Assembly (NCBI RefSeq): GCF_014212125.1
Contig: NZ_JACJVP010000042.1
Coordinates: forward strand, 62,001 to 126,000
DNA length: 64,000 nucleotides
Direction of reading: 5' to 3'
Origin: Cohnella nanjingensis
GTDB lineage: Bacteria; Bacillota; Bacilli; Paenibacillales; Paenibacillaceae
This document shows positions 54,657 through 63,062 of the stretch, one piece after another; the first letter of the stretch is position 1, and every line of letters begins with the position of its first letter. Position numbers and translations under genes: made by a program. The notes below the pieces were generated by a model that was given only the letters and a program-made list of their open reading frames with translations, was not told where the DNA came from and made no database searches.

Positions 54657-55178
54657 ATGACGCAACCGCTGCGCAAAGATTGGGACACTTACTTTATGGA
54701 CATCGCCTTCATGGCCTCGACCCGTTCCCGCTGCCCCCGCCGCCATGTCGGCGCCGTGCTCGTGCAGGGCAAGAAGCTGCTCGGTACCGCCTACAACGGC
54801 GCCCCGATGGGCGTGCCGGATTGCTCGGAGGCGGGCTGCATGATCGTGGAGGAGTTCGAGCCCGCGCCGGCGGGCAGCGCCGAGACGATGGTGAAGAAGC
54901 AGCGCTGCATCCGCACGATCCACGCGGAGCAGAACCTGCTCCTTTTCACGGATCGGATCGACCGCGAAGGCTCGACCGTCTACGTGACCGACCAGCCCTG
55001 CTGGACGTGCGCGAATATGCTCGCGAACAGCGGCATCCGGGAGATCGTATACCATCGCGTCTACCAGAAGGACTATGCCAAAGTCGCCGCGCTGATGGCG
55101 CAGAAGAACTTGGTATTCCGCACGATCGAAGGCTATGTCCCGCCGCCCGATACGGGCGTGCAGGACGCGCTCTCTTAA
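54657..55178 (+). CDS. comEB: ComEB, deoxycytidylate deaminase
   Basis: 173 residues. Zinc site H89-A-E91 and C115-W-T-C118 (PCWTC). It deaminates dCMP to dUMP; in B. subtilis it also affects localisation of competence proteins. Other conserved parts are STRSRCPRRHVGAVLV and GTAYNGAPMG. Between comEA and comEC as in Bacillus, but followed by its own terminator hairpin. Confidence 0.94.
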   Translation: MTQPLRKDWDTYFMDIAFMASTRSRCPRRHVGAVLVQGKKLLGTAYNGAPMGVPDCSEAGCMIVEEFEPAPAGSAETMVKKQRCIRTIHAEQNLLLFTDRIDREGSTVYVTDQPCWTCANMLANSGIREIVYHRVYQKDYAKVAALMAQKNLVFRTIEGYVPPPDTGVQDALS

Positions 55179-55213
55179 GACGCAACGCAGACTTGAACAA
55201 GCAAATCCAGAGG

Positions 55214-55248
55214 AAGAACCTCTTCGCGGGCGCGGCGAAGAGGTTCTT
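55214..55248 (+). terminator. hairpin between comEB and comEC
   Basis: AAGAACCTCTTCGC pairs with GCGAAGAGGTTCTT, then TTG. It could attenuate readthrough from comEB into comEC. Confidence 0.7.
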
Positions 55249-55287
55249 TGCCGTCCCCGGGCATGAAGAGGACGGGAGGTAGTGGAG

Positions 55288-58119
55288 ATGCAGCGAAGGC
55301 CATTGGTCGCATTCGCCGTCTGTTGGGTCGCCGGCAGCGGCGTACAGTCGCTGTGGCAGGGACGTACGGCCCTGCTCGTGTATGCGGGATTGCTGCTGGG
55401 GTTGGCGGCGCTGTCGCTTGCCTCGCGCTTGACCTGGCGCTTGGCTGCGGCCTGCGCGCTGGCGCTGCTGCTGTCGGCCGGCCATCGGGTCTGGACCGAC
55501 GCCGGCAACGTCTCGCATCTGCGGGAGGCGATCGGCGATCCCGAAGGCCGGCTCGTCGCCGTCTCCGGCGCGATCGCCTCCGCGGTGGAGATCGACGGCG
55601 ACGTCGTCGTCTTTAAGCTGGCCGCGGCGCGGCTGACCGAGGATTCGGCTGCGGAGAATTCCGCGCCCGCGCAGCCGATCCGCGAGACGCTGCTCGTTCG
55701 CGTCCGCCTCGGCGCGGAGGAGGAGCTCGGGGCGGCGGCAGCCTGGAAGCGGGGCGACGAAGTCGCCGTCCGGGGGGAGCTGAGGCTTCCGGCTTCCGGC
55801 GGCAACTTCGGGGGCTTCGACTATCGCGCCTATCTGCAGCGGCAGCAGGTTCACTGGACGCTCGCGGCCAAGGGCGCCGCCGCGGTCTCGCCAGGCAGCC
55901 AGGGCGTCTCTTGGCGCTATCGCGTCCTTCGCGCCGCGGACGAGGCGCGGCTGCGGATCGGCGGCCTGATGGATCGTCTGTACGGAGATTCGGATGCCGG
56001 CTATATGAAGGGGCTCGTCGCGGGCATCCAGGACGACGTCGATCCGGGACAGTACGACGACTTCTCCCGGCTCGGCCTGACGCACGTGCTGGCGATCTCC
56101 GGATTGCACGTCGGGGTCGTCGTGTTCATCCTGCTGCGGCTCGGGGCGCTGCTGCGGCTCACGCGGGAGCGCTCGCTGGATCTCGCGATCGCCGCGATGC
56201 CGGTCTACATGCTGCTGACCGGCGCGTCGCCATCGGCCGTCCGCGCTTGCTTAATGGCCATGATCGCCCTCTATATGGCGAGACGCAACCGATTGAAGGA
56301 CGGCCTGCATCTGCTCGCCGCCGCGGCTTGGATCATGACCGTCTGGCATCCGCTCGTCGTCGAGGACGTCAGCTTCCAGCTCTCCTTCCTCGTCACGGCG
56401 GGCCTGCTGCTCTACGTGCCGCTGGCGGCAAAGCTGCTCCGCTTCCTGCCCGCCGCGCTGCGGAACGCGCTGGCCGTCGCGGCGACCGCGCAGCTCGTGT
56501 CGTTTCCGGTGTCCGCCTACTACTTCCACCAGCTTCATCTCTTATCGTTGGCCGCCAACCTGGTGCTCGTTCCCTTCATCAGCTTCGCCGTGATGCCGCT
56601 GGGCATGGCCTCGGTCGCGCTCGGCGCCTGCTGGCTGCCGCTCGGCCTCGGCCCGGCCCGATTGGCCGAGCTGTGCAACCGCGCGACGTTCGCCGCGACC
56701 GAAGCGCTCAGCGGGGTTCGCGGCATGTCGACGATCTGGCCGCAGCCGTCCCTCGCTTGGGTCGCGGCCGCCTATGCGCTAATGATGATCACGGGCATCC
56801 TGCTGCGGCGGAGAATCGCCCGGCTGGACGAACAGGCGCTGCTCCTCGAAGGGACGCGCGCCGCCCGCAGACGCGCCGACCCGTTCGACCCGGAACGACG
56901 CTTCCGGGAGGTTCCCGCCTATGCGGCCGCCGCTGCGTCGGGGAATTTCACGCAGCCCCTCGCCGCTCGCCGTGCGGATCTCTCCGCCTCGTCGGGCTAT
57001 GCCGCACCGTACCCCGTGACCTCGTCGGACTATGCTGCCGCACCGCTCCCTGGGACCCCATCGGACTATGCCGCACCGCTCCCCGCTTTCCCATCGGGTT
57101 CCGCGTCCCCGTCCCCGCCCGGCTTCTCCACGGCCGAGCCGCCGCCGGGCGACCGGGCGATGCGCCGCCGGCGTATGGCGCTCGGCGCGCTGATTGCCAT
57201 CGGATGGCTGGCCTGGCTGGCCTGGGGCATCCAGCCGGCGGCGTTCGATCGCCAAGCGCGCGTCATGTTCCTCGACGTCGGCCAAGGCGACAGCATCTTG
57301 ATCCGCACCGGCGAAGGCAAGCACGTGCTGATCGACGCAGGCGGGACGGTCTCGTTCGCCAAAAAGGAGGAAGCGTGGCGCAAGCGCAAAGATCCTTACG
57401 AAGTCGGGCGCAAGACGCTCGTCCCGCTGCTGAAGCAGCGTGGCGTCCGCCGGCTCGACATGCTCGTCCTGACGCATTTGGACGCCGATCATATCGGCGG
57501 CGCGGAGGCCATTCTGCGAAATATAGAAATTGGGCGCCTCGTGTTCAACGGTACGATGAAACCGACCCCGGACGTATTACGTCTATTTCAATTGGCGGTT
57601 CAAAAAGGCATTCCGCTCTATGCCGCGGCGGACGGCATGCGCTGGCAGCCCGATGCTTCGACCGAGCTGCGCGTGCTGCACCCGGACCCGGGCGCGGCCG
57701 ACGCCGGCCGGCTGCCCCTCGCCGAATCGCAGAACGGCCGCAGCGTGGTACTGCTCGCGACCCTGTACGGGCGAACATTCGTCCTGCCCGGCGATCTGGA
57801 GGCCGCCGGCGAGGCGGCCGTCGTCGATCATCTCCGCCGGGAAGGCGGGGCCGCGATGCACGTAGACGTGCTGAAGGCCGGGCATCATGGGAGCAAGACG
57901 TCTTCGACAGCCGCCTGGCTCGCCTGGTGGAGGCCGACCGACGTCGTCGTCTCGGCCGGCGCGAACAATCTGTACGGACATCCGCATCGCGATGTCGTCG
58001 CGCGGATCGAGGCGCTGCCGTCCCGGTTGCTGCGCACCGATCTGAACGGAGAGATCCAGTACCGAATCGAGCCGGACGGGCGTTTGACGCGCCGCGAGCG
58101 GCATCCGTGGGACAAATGA
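55288..58119 (+). CDS. comEC: ComEC, DNA internalisation channel
   Basis: 943 residues. N-terminal helices and a DUF4131/OB-like domain, the competence membrane domain (GLTHVLAISGLHVGVV at about 268-283, many helices to about 520), then a metallo-beta-lactamase domain (LDVGQGDSILIRTGEGKH, THLDADHIGG, KAGHHGSKTS). It moves single-stranded DNA across the membrane; the C-terminal domain may degrade the other strand. Between the two, residues about 565-615 are a repetitive insert (SDYAAPLP-like units spaced 33-36 bases). ATG 55288 has GGGAGGT at 7 bases. Confidence 0.93.
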   Translation: MQRRPLVAFAVCWVAGSGVQSLWQGRTALLVYAGLLLGLAALSLASRLTWRLAAACALALLLSAGHRVWTDAGNVSHLREAIGDPEGRLVAVSGAIASAVEIDGDVVVFKLAAARLTEDSAAENSAPAQPIRETLLVRVRLGAEEELGAAAAWKRGDEVAVRGELRLPASGGNFGGFDYRAYLQRQQVHWTLAAKGAAAVSPGSQGVSWRYRVLRAADEARLRIGGLMDRLYGDSDAGYMKGLVAGIQDDVDPGQYDDFSRLGLTHVLAISGLHVGVVVFILLRLGALLRLTRERSLDLAIAAMPVYMLLTGASPSAVRACLMAMIALYMARRNRLKDGLHLLAAAAWIMTVWHPLVVEDVSFQLSFLVTAGLLLYVPLAAKLLRFLPAALRNALAVAATAQLVSFPVSAYYFHQLHLLSLAANLVLVPFISFAVMPLGMASVALGACWLPLGLGPARLAELCNRATFAATEALSGVRGMSTIWPQPSLAWVAAAYALMMITGILLRRRIARLDEQALLLEGTRAARRRADPFDPERRFREVPAYAAAAASGNFTQPLAARRADLSASSGYAAPYPVTSSDYAAAPLPGTPSDYAAPLPAFPSGSASPSPPGFSTAEPPPGDRAMRRRRMALGALIAIGWLAWLAWGIQPAAFDRQARVMFLDVGQGDSILIRTGEGKHVLIDAGGTVSFAKKEEAWRKRKDPYEVGRKTLVPLLKQRGVRRLDMLVLTHLDADHIGGAEAILRNIEIGRLVFNGTMKPTPDVLRLFQLAVQKGIPLYAAADGMRWQPDASTELRVLHPDPGAADAGRLPLAESQNGRSVVLLATLYGRTFVLPGDLEAAGEAAVVDHLRREGGAAMHVDVLKAGHHGSKTSSTAAWLAWWRPTDVVVSAGANNLYGHPHRDVVARIEALPSRLLRTDLNGEIQYRIEPDGRLTRRERHPWDK

Positions 58120-58215
58120 ACGGTTTTTTGTTAGACTGGGACTGTGCGTTTGTCCGCATTTTAGCCTACGTTCTCATAACCGGATGATTTTAACGATAAA
58201 GTTTCGTCAAGCTTT

Positions 58216-58242
58216 TGCAACCTTTTGGCGCACAGTTGCGTC
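58216..58242 (+). promoter_or_regulatory. putative ECF (autoregulatory) promoter of the sigma factor operon
   Basis: TGCAAC with a following CTTTT (58216-58226) and CGTC (58239-58242), spacer 17. This resembles ECF promoters of the sigma-W/M/X class (TGAAAC...CGTM), so the sigma factor below may drive its own gene. Confidence 0.55.
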
Positions 58243-58274
58243 AATGGGGATGCGTGATAAGGAGGATAACTCCC

Positions 58275-58823
58275 GTGGTGGAGCCGGAATTGATCAAAGC
58301 TGCGCAGGCCGGCGATCGAGACGCCTTGGTAACGCTGCTCCGCGAGATTGAGCATCAAGTGTACAGAACGGCTTATTATTTATTGAATCATGAGCAGGAC
58401 GCCATGGACGCGGCTCAGGAAGCCCTCATTCGCGTGTATACGAAGATTAATTCCTATGAGGAGAAGGCGCAATTCCGCACCTGGGTCCAACGCATCGTAA
58501 CGAACATCTGCATCGACAAGTTCCGCCGCAAACGGCCGTCGGTCTCGATCGAGGAGCACGATCTCGTGTTCCAGGCGGGCGCCGACGTCGAAGGGGAGGT
58601 CCTGTCCGCCTATGCGGCCGAAGATATCCGCGAAGCGATCGGCAAGCTTCCCGAGCACCACCGCACGGTGGTCGTGCTTCGTTACCTGCAGGACTTCTCG
58701 TACAACGAGATCGCGGACTCGCTGAATCTGCCGCTGAATACGGTCAAGTCCTATTTGTATCGCGCCCGGCAGCAACTGCAAGTGCTGCTTCATGACTATC
58801 AGAAAGGTGGTGTCCGGGGATGA
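58275..58823 (+). CDS. ECF sigma factor (SigW-like)
   Basis: 182 residues from GTG 58275 (AGGAGG at 9 bases; GTG 58278 also possible). Region 2 runs from AYYLLNHEQDAMDAAQEALIRVY to RTWVQRIVTNICIDKFRR, and region 4 includes LPEHHRTVVVLRYLQDFSYNEIADSLNLPLNTVKS. It should respond to envelope stress through its cognate anti-sigma factor, encoded next with a 4-base overlap. Confidence 0.92.
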   Translation: MVEPELIKAAQAGDRDALVTLLREIEHQVYRTAYYLLNHEQDAMDAAQEALIRVYTKINSYEEKAQFRTWVQRIVTNICIDKFRRKRPSVSIEEHDLVFQAGADVEGEVLSAYAAEDIREAIGKLPEHHRTVVVLRYLQDFSYNEIADSLNLPLNTVKSYLYRARQQLQVLLHDYQKGGVRG

Positions 58824-59914
58824 ATTGCCAAGAGGTGATGGAACTCATGCAGCGTTCGATTGACGGGGATTTGGACGAACAGGAAACGACGCGCATGATG
58901 GCCCATGTTCAGACATGCCCGGAGTGCGCTGCCATGCTGGAGCGCTTAATCCGGTTGTCGAACGAATTGGCGCAGCTGCCGCGCGTATTGCCGCGCTATA
59001 GCCTCGTCGATGCCATCCTGCCCCAGCTGGAGCAACTGACGCCCGAGCCGGCCGTCGTCCCCGCTCCCGCTTACGCGGAAGAGGCCGAAACGGCGGACGA
59101 GCCGGTCTACAAGCCGCGAGGCCGCTCGAACCGTCCCGGACGCGCGCCGCTGTATCGCCGGCTGGCAGGCGTCGTGGCGCTCGGCGTCATCGCGGGTCTG
59201 ATCATCGCGAACCAGCCGTTCTCCTGGCTGTCCTCGACCGCGAAGCACAACGACGCGGCGCGGGCGCCGGAAATGGCGGACTACATGAGCCAGAGCGCGG
59301 CTACGGCTAGCGCCGGAGAAGGAGACGAAGCCTTGCGTCTCTCGCCTCAGACGAAGGCGATAACGAACGAGCCTTCGGAGGAGAACCAGGGCTTCGCCCA
59401 GAACGTCCAGCCGAGCGACGGCAGGACCCAGGACGGCGCAGGCGAGAAATCCCAGCCCGCCGCCAAGCCTGTGCCGACGAATCACGACAAGATCGGCTCG
59501 GGCTCCGGCGAAGGCTCGTCCGCGGGCGCCAAGGCGACCGATGTCCCGAAGGCCGACGCGGACGCTTCCGGGAGCGCGGCCAACCCCGGCATCGCGCCTT
59601 CCGAGAAGTCGCCGATCGCATCCGACAAGACGATCGCCGGCGGAGCCTACTCCCTGATGGCTACGGAGCTTAGTGAGTGGGCTTCCCCCGACGGCAAGCT
59701 GACCGCGTACACCGAAGCGAACGCGGGGGCGATCTCGATCGTGAAGACCGAGGACGCCACGCTCGTGTTCAAGTCGGATCCGCGCGACGGCGCCGTCAGC
59801 GACGTGCAATGGTCGGACGACGGTCAAGAACTGCATTATACTTGGACGGACGCCGAAGGCCGAGTCAAGCACCTGAAGTGGGTGCAGGCGACCGGCCTCG
59901 AATCCGAGCGCTAA
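58820..59914 (+). CDS. zinc-finger anti-sigma factor with TolB-like extracellular part
   Basis: 364 residues. The cytoplasmic anti-sigma zinc domain has H29-x3-C33-x2-C36 (HVQTCPEC). One membrane helix (about 115-135) leads to a long Ser/Ala/Gly-rich outside region (about 140-275) and a C-terminal segment WASPDGKLTAY...VQWSDDGQELHY that looks like WD40/TolB beta-propeller blades. It holds the ECF sigma until a signal frees it; regulated proteolysis is likely, as for RsiW. Confidence 0.85.
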   Translation: MNCQEVMELMQRSIDGDLDEQETTRMMAHVQTCPECAAMLERLIRLSNELAQLPRVLPRYSLVDAILPQLEQLTPEPAVVPAPAYAEEAETADEPVYKPRGRSNRPGRAPLYRRLAGVVALGVIAGLIIANQPFSWLSSTAKHNDAARAPEMADYMSQSAATASAGEGDEALRLSPQTKAITNEPSEENQGFAQNVQPSDGRTQDGAGEKSQPAAKPVPTNHDKIGSGSGEGSSAGAKATDVPKADADASGSAANPGIAPSEKSPIASDKTIAGGAYSLMATELSEWASPDGKLTAYTEANAGAISIVKTEDATLVFKSDPRDGAVSDVQWSDDGQELHYTWTDAEGRVKHLKWVQATGLESER

Positions 59915-60054
59915 ATTCCCGCGCACCTTTTACGCGGTTCCCGCGTATAGTGATCTATGGAATGGAAGCCGCCCTGGAGGCAAAAGTCACGATCGTTCGC
60001 GCTCGGCACCATGGACCGGCACGGCGAACGTTGACATAGATGTCCAAGGACAAG

Positions 60055-60084
60055 GAGATCGCGCCCGCTAACGGTCGCGGTCTC
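60055..60084 (+). terminator. possible terminator before holA
   Basis: GAGATCGCG pairs with CGCGGTCTC (one wobble pair), then TTT. Weak, but lies between the anti-sigma and holA genes. Confidence 0.4.
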
Positions 60085-60115
60085 TTTGCTGTATAATGAA
60101 GGTTGAGGTGGCGAC

Positions 60116-61147
60116 ATGGATGCAAGGCAAGCGTTCAAGGAACTGCGGGACGGCCAGGTTCGTCCCCTATACGTATGCTGCGGGACCGAGACGTACCGCA
60201 TGAACGATTTTACGGAACGGCTCGTCGGCCGGCTCACGGAGCCCGAGCACCGCGACATGGCGGTCGTCCGGTTCGATACGGCCGAGCACCCGCTCGATGC
60301 GATCCTCGAGGAAGCGCAGACGCTCCCCTTCCTCGTGCCGAACAAGCTTATCCTCGTCCGCGACAACGTCGTGTTCGGCTCCGGACGGGAGTCGGCCAAG
60401 GTAGAGCACCGGACGGACAAGCTGCTCGAGTATTTCCGGCAGCCGATGGAGAGCACGGTGCTGGTCTTCCTGGTGGCGTCGGAGAAGCTCGACGAGCGCA
60501 AGAAGCTGACGAAGCGGGCGAAGGAAGACGGCTTCGTCGTTACGTTCGCTCCGCTCCAGCCGGACGAGCTCGTGCAGTGGGTATGCGGACGGGCATCCAA
60601 GCAAGGGAGAACGCTGGAGCCGCAGGCCGCCGAGGAGCTGCTTAGGCGAGTCGGGACCGAGATGGGCGCGCTCGCGGCCGAGACGGACAAGCTCTGCCTG
60701 CATGCGGGCGAGAAAGGGACGGTAACGGCCGCCGCGGTCGCCGAGCTCGTCACCGCCAGCACGGAGCAGAGCGTATTCAAGCTTACGGAGGAGATCGCTT
60801 CGCTGCGGACGGACCGGGCGGTCGCGCTCTATTACGACCTGCTGAAGCAGCGCGAGGAGCCGATCAAGCTGGCGTCCTTGCTCGTGCGCCAATTCCGCAA
60901 CATGCTGTTCGTCAAGGAGCTGGGCAAGACGGGATATTCGCCGCAGCAGATGGCCGGACAACTGGGACTGCATCCGTACGCGGTCAAGATTACGGCGGAT
61001 CAGGCGCGGGGCTTCAGCACGGAACGCCTGACGGCGCTGCTGGACCGGCTTGCGGAGCTGGATTACGCGATGAAGTCGGGCCGCGTCGACAAGACGCTGG
61101 GACTCGAGCTGTTCCTCCTGCGCACCGGCTCGGAGGGCGGCGCTTGA
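60116..61147 (+). CDS. holA: DNA polymerase III subunit delta
   Basis: 343 residues. N-terminal RPLYVCCGTETYRMNDFTERL replaces the P-loop, then LPNKLILVRDNVVF and the central EQSVFKLTEEIASLRTDRAV with the three-domain clamp-loader layout. HolA opens the sliding clamp in the replisome. Position between the competence block and rpsT is conserved in Bacillus. AGGTGG precedes the ATG. Confidence 0.93.
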   Translation: MDARQAFKELRDGQVRPLYVCCGTETYRMNDFTERLVGRLTEPEHRDMAVVRFDTAEHPLDAILEEAQTLPFLVPNKLILVRDNVVFGSGRESAKVEHRTDKLLEYFRQPMESTVLVFLVASEKLDERKKLTKRAKEDGFVVTFAPLQPDELVQWVCGRASKQGRTLEPQAAEELLRRVGTEMGALAAETDKLCLHAGEKGTVTAAAVAELVTASTEQSVFKLTEEIASLRTDRAVALYYDLLKQREEPIKLASLLVRQFRNMLFVKELGKTGYSPQQMAGQLGLHPYAVKITADQARGFSTERLTALLDRLAELDYAMKSGRVDKTLGLELFLLRTGSEGGA

Positions 61148-61172
61148 CGCCGCAGGCCGGCGCGAACCGCAA

Positions 61173-61221
61173 AAAAAGGTTGACCGCGCAAGCGATACTC
61201 GCTTGAGGGGTCAACCTTTTT
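61173..61221. terminator. bidirectional terminator between holA and rpsT
   Basis: AAAAAGGTTGACC pairs with GGTCAACCTTTTT around an inner CAAGCG/CGCTTG hairpin. It has A and T tracts on both ends and serves convergent genes. Confidence 0.93.
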
Positions 61222-61250
61222 CACTTACGCGCGGGCGATCGGCTTGCGCC

Positions 61251-61523
61251 TTAAGCTTGCGCGGACAGGGCGTTCAACTTCTTGGCCAGGCGGGATTTTT
61301 TGCGGGCAGCCGCATTTTTGTGAATGAGGCCTTTGGTTACCGCTTTGTCCAGTTTCTTCTGAGCCAATTGAAGCGCGTCCTTCGCTACGTTCACGTCCGT
61401 TCCGATCACGGCGGCGTCGGCTTGCTTGACGGCCGTGCGGAGCGCGGACTTCTGGGAAGCGTTGCGCAGACGGCGTTTTTCGTTCGTCTTGGTCCGTTTG
61501 ATGGCGGATTTAATATTCGGCAT
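61251..61523 (-). CDS. rpsT: 30S ribosomal protein S20
   Basis: 90 residues from ATG 61523 (GGAGGTG upstream): MPNIKSAIKRTKTNEKRRLRN is typical S20, a very basic helical protein of the small subunit that binds 16S rRNA. A longer frame from 61541 would add six residues and is unlikely. Divergent from gpr, the order seen in Bacillus. Confidence 0.97.
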   Translation of the reverse strand: MPNIKSAIKRTKTNEKRRLRNASQKSALRTAVKQADAAVIGTDVNVAKDALQLAQKKLDKAVTKGLIHKNAAARKKSRLAKKLNALSAQA

Positions 61524-61574
61524 TGATTTCACCTCCTGCAAAAACTACAAGTATTTCTCCACACAACTTGTAAC

Positions 61575-61603
61575 ATTCTATCATGCAAGGGGGTAAAACG
61601 CAA
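61575..61603 (-). promoter_or_regulatory. promoter of rpsT
   Basis: Minus strand: TTGCGT (61603-61598), 17 bases, TAGAAT (61580-61575). Confidence 0.65.
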
Positions 61604-61717
61604 GCGATTGCGGCGCTGCGGATCCGGCATTTTGCCGGCGCTTCCGCGGTTTGCGCGCCTGCGACCTTGCGGGTCGGCCTCCAGCGAAACGGCTTGCGAA
61701 AGGAGCGCGTGATATCC

Positions 61718-62722
61718 GTGTCCGAACTGGACCTGCGAAAGTACGACATCCGGACCGACTTGGCGCTCGAAGCCAAAGAAATGGCCGAAACGGCGGCGGG
61801 AGGCGGCTTGCCCGGCGTCTGGTCCGAGACCGACAAGAACGGCGGGATTACCGTCACCCGCATGCACATTCAGACCGAAGAAGGGGCCAAAGCGATCGGC
61901 AAGATGCCGGGCCATTACGTAACGCTCGAGGTGCCCGAGCTGCGGCGGGGCGATACGGATCTCCAGGACCGGGTAGCGACGACGTTCGCCCGGGAATTCG
62001 AGGCTTTCCTGAACCGCGTGGGCATCGGACAGCGGGACAGCGTGTTCGTGGTCGGACTGGGCAACTGGAACGTGACCCCGGACGCGCTCGGCCCGATCGT
62101 CGTCGAGAATCTCATGGTTACCCGGCAATTTTTCGAGCTGATGCCCGACCAAGTGAGCGACGGCTATCGGCCGGTAAGCGCGGTCGCGCCCGGGGTGCTC
62201 GGAACGACGGGCATCGAATCGAGCGACATCGTCCAGGGCATCGTCCAACAGGCGAAGCCGAACCTCGTCATCGCCGTGGACGCGCTGGCCGCGCGTTCGC
62301 TCGAACGGGTGAATACGACGATTCAGATCGCCGACACCGGCATTCATCCAGGCTCCGGCATCGGCAACAAACGCAAAGGATTGACCAAGGACATCCTGGG
62401 CGTTCCCTGCATCGCCATCGGCGTACCGACGGTGCTGTACGCGTCGACGATCGTGAACAATACGATGGAGATGGTGTTCGCGCACATGAAGCAGCACACG
62501 CCCGACACGAGTCCGCTCTTCGGCGTGTTCGGAACGATGTCCGATACGGAACGGCTGCAGCTCGTCAAAGAGGTACTTGAGCCGGTGGGGCACGATCTGC
62601 TCGTCACCCCGAAGGAGATCGACAAGTTCATCGAAGACATCGCCAACGTCATCGCCAGCGGGTTAAACGCGGCGCTGCACGAAGCGGTCGATACGGACAA
62701 CGTGGCGGCCTATACGCATTGA
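61718..62722 (+). CDS. gpr: germination protease GPR
   Basis: 334 residues from GTG 61718; the longer frame to 61583 is not conserved. The N-terminal YDIRTDLALEAKEMAE contains the autoprocessing segment of the zymogen. Aspartic-type active region VVGLGNWNVTPDALGP and the later GTTGIESSDIVQGI are intact. GPR degrades small acid-soluble proteins at spore outgrowth. No clear sigma-G promoter could be placed. Confidence 0.94.
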   Translation: MSELDLRKYDIRTDLALEAKEMAETAAGGGLPGVWSETDKNGGITVTRMHIQTEEGAKAIGKMPGHYVTLEVPELRRGDTDLQDRVATTFAREFEAFLNRVGIGQRDSVFVVGLGNWNVTPDALGPIVVENLMVTRQFFELMPDQVSDGYRPVSAVAPGVLGTTGIESSDIVQGIVQQAKPNLVIAVDALAARSLERVNTTIQIADTGIHPGSGIGNKRKGLTKDILGVPCIAIGVPTVLYASTIVNNTMEMVFAHMKQHTPDTSPLFGVFGTMSDTERLQLVKEVLEPVGHDLLVTPKEIDKFIEDIANVIASGLNAALHEAVDTDNVAAYTH

Positions 62723-62734
62723 CCCGTCAACAGC

Positions 62735-62767
62735 AGCTCCCGGACGCTTCCGCCGGGAGCTTTTTTT
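62735..62767 (+). terminator. rho-independent terminator after gpr
   Basis: AGCTCCCGG pairs with CCGGGAGCT, then seven T's. Confidence 0.92.
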
Positions 62768-62856
62768 GGGTCATTTCGACAATGGGCGAAATCGGTTTAT
62801 GTCGATTTTCGATATTCGATAGGGGGACTGCCACCCCTACTACCTAAAATAATCGT

Positions 62857-62885
62857 TTGTTAGCATAATATCCGTTCTGTATAAT
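62857..62885 (+). promoter_or_regulatory. promoter of the sensor gene at the window end
   Basis: TTGTTA, 17 bases, perfect TATAAT (62880-62885). The 340 bases between gpr and the sensor gene hold this promoter, the gpr terminator and a leader of about 170 bases in which I see no gene. Confidence 0.7.
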
Positions 62886-63062
62886 AAAGAAACAAGTCGG
62901 ACGGCTTGCCGAACGGTAAGGAACGCGGCGGCCGTCTTTTCCCTGTCCCGCGCCAAGTAGGATTCACCTTCCAGCCAGAGGGCGATGACGCAGGAGCGGA
63001 TACGGTCCGGCGAAGCGGACGCAAGGCGGTTTGCCGGACAGACCAACAAAGGAGACGTTCGC

